64,000 nt of DNA, from contig JAGYPA010000009.1 of the NCBI GenBank assembly GCA_018399255.1, positions 1 to 64,000 on the forward strand, in the 5' to 3' direction. A model generated the notes under the pieces. It saw only the letters and a program-made list of their open reading frames with translations, made no database searches and was not told the DNA's origin. This document shows positions 63,330-64,000 of the stretch, piece by piece; position 1 is the first letter of the stretch, and each line of letters begins with the position of its first letter. The position numbers were made by a program, and so were the translations under genes. The stretch is from Spirochaetales bacterium (GTDB taxonomy: Bacteria; Spirochaetota; Spirochaetia; JABMQR01).

Positions 63330-64000
63330 AAACGAATAACTCGCAGAGCAACAGGAAATCCAAAAAACAACCGCAGAACAACCGAAAGCTTCAGAAACGA
63401 ACAACCGAAAACCCGGCAGCAGAAAGCAGTAAGAGCTCCGCCAATATACCCAAACCCCCCGTGAAATCACCCTCCATGCAATCCTCCTTCAGGCAGCAGC
63501 GACGAGGAGGCATGATGAATATGGGAGTTCCCCCGGAAAAACCAAAAGATTTTAAAGCCACCTTCAAAAAACTGATAGCCTACTTGCAGCCCTATCGTCT
63601 GAAACTCATATCAGTGCTGCTACTGGCATCATTAAGCACCCTCTTTACTATATTCAGCCCGAAAGTCATGGGCCTGGCCATAACCAGCCTTTTCAAGGGG
63701 ATCATGATGAAATTGCAGGGCGCTGCAGAAGTTTCCATGGACTACCCACTTATAATCCGTATTCTAGTGCTATTGGGAGCCCTTTATCTGGCCAGTTCGT
63801 TTTTCACCTTCTTAATGCAGTATATAATGGCAGGTGTCGCTCAGGAAACCGTTTATAAACTCAGAAAGGATGTTAAGAGCAAGCTTTCCCGATTGCCTCT
63901 AAATTATTTTGATACCCACAGCCATGGGGATATCCTCAGCCGGGTTACCAATGATATAGATCTTATCAGCACAACCCTCCAGCAAAGCCTAACCCAAGTT
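63326..64000 (+). CDS. ABC exporter half-transporter, partner subunit (3' end outside window)
   Basis: From ATG 63326 the frame is open to the window edge. The N-terminal 60 residues are a very basic, Gln/Asn-rich extension (NNSQSNRKSKKQPQNNRKLQ) with RRGGMMNMGVPPEKPKDF, then the transmembrane domain begins (LIAYLQPYRLKLISVLLLAS, IRILVLLGALYLASSFFTFL), and the coupling region LPLNYFDTHSHGDILSRVTN is typical of exporters. It should carry the functional ATPase site of the pair. The ATPase part lies outside the window. Confidence 0.9.
   Translation, partial: MKTNNSQSNRKSKKQPQNNRKLQKRTTENPAAESSKSSANIPKPPVKSPSMQSSFRQQRRGGMMNMGVPPEKPKDFKATFKKLIAYLQPYRLKLISVLLLASLSTLFTIFSPKVMGLAITSLFKGIMMKLQGAAEVSMDYPLIIRILVLLGALYLASSFFTFLMQYIMAGVAQETVYKLRKDVKSKLSRLPLNYFDTHSHGDILSRVTNDIDLISTTLQQSLTQV

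Overview
This window reads as a chromosomal contig from a Gram-negative-type bacterium, most probably a free-living, sugar-using, largely anaerobic member of the Spirochaetota. That assignment is inference. It rests on secreted binding proteins with a post-signal AAGSAE-type start, a mevalonate-kinase-like enzyme, YesM/YesN signalling linked to sugar-binding proteins, heterodimeric ABC exporters, and several outer-membrane beta-barrels. No rRNA or other decisive marker is present.

Layout. 0-4.1 kb: end of a GltD-like oxidoreductase, a ferritin-like protein, a PPP-type phosphatase coupled to an HD-GYP response regulator, and two Hsp20 chaperones. 4.4-6.4 kb: a cytoplasmic histidine kinase and a LuxR-type regulator interrupted by a stop. 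6.7-12.4 kb: a decayed or mis-sequenced surface-protein cluster. 12.25-17.3 kb: a beta-barrel, a coiled-coil membrane protein, a large hybrid kinase and a secreted protein. 17.4-21.5 kb: promoter, leader peptide and a heterodimeric ABC exporter. 21.5-26.9 kb (minus): a YesN/YesM two-component pair followed by two membrane-anchored sugar-binding proteins and no permease. 27-30.7 kb (minus): peptidase U32 and Lon. 30.9-34.3 kb: broken GDSL hydrolase, DUF1820 and molybdopterin oxidoreductase genes. 34.3-35.2 kb: FMN riboswitch, terminator and ribH. 35.3-37.9 kb: a GPH symporter and a broken EamA transporter. 37.9-39.2 kb: tRNA-Arg, terminator, a direct-repeat pair and a Phd-Uma2 fusion. 39.2-44.96 kb (minus): a complete LacI-controlled glycoside operon (binding protein, attenuator, two permeases, GH4 hydrolase, LacI). 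45-50.7 kb: small secreted proteins, an aminotransferase remnant, a DHH phosphoesterase coupled to a GHMP kinase, and an iron alcohol dehydrogenase. 51-55.6 kb: an RND/MMPL pump, a LolA-like protein and a DUF1302-like porin forming one export unit. 55.7-61.1 kb: mntP, aldo/keto reductase, a broken transposase, gdhA and slyD in a more AT-rich context. 61.5-64 kb: a second heterodimeric ABC exporter that runs off the end.

Two themes cross the window. First, single-base indels cluster in a few segments (about 5.9-12.4, 27.9-28.45, 30.9-34.3, 36.9-38.0, 46.6-46.9 and 58.1-58.3 kb), while the remaining long genes are clean. The lost frames can be rebuilt by eye, and several of the indels sit at homopolymers, so consensus error or very recent decay should be separated before the pseudogene calls are trusted. 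Second, short perfect or near-perfect tandem duplications of 7-20 bp recur at gene ends and between genes.

The observations I would follow first are the two-binding-protein YesMN sensory operon, the Phd-Uma2 fusion beside a tRNA, the DHH/GHMP-kinase couple with an altered kinase motif, and the leader peptide ahead of the ABC exporter.
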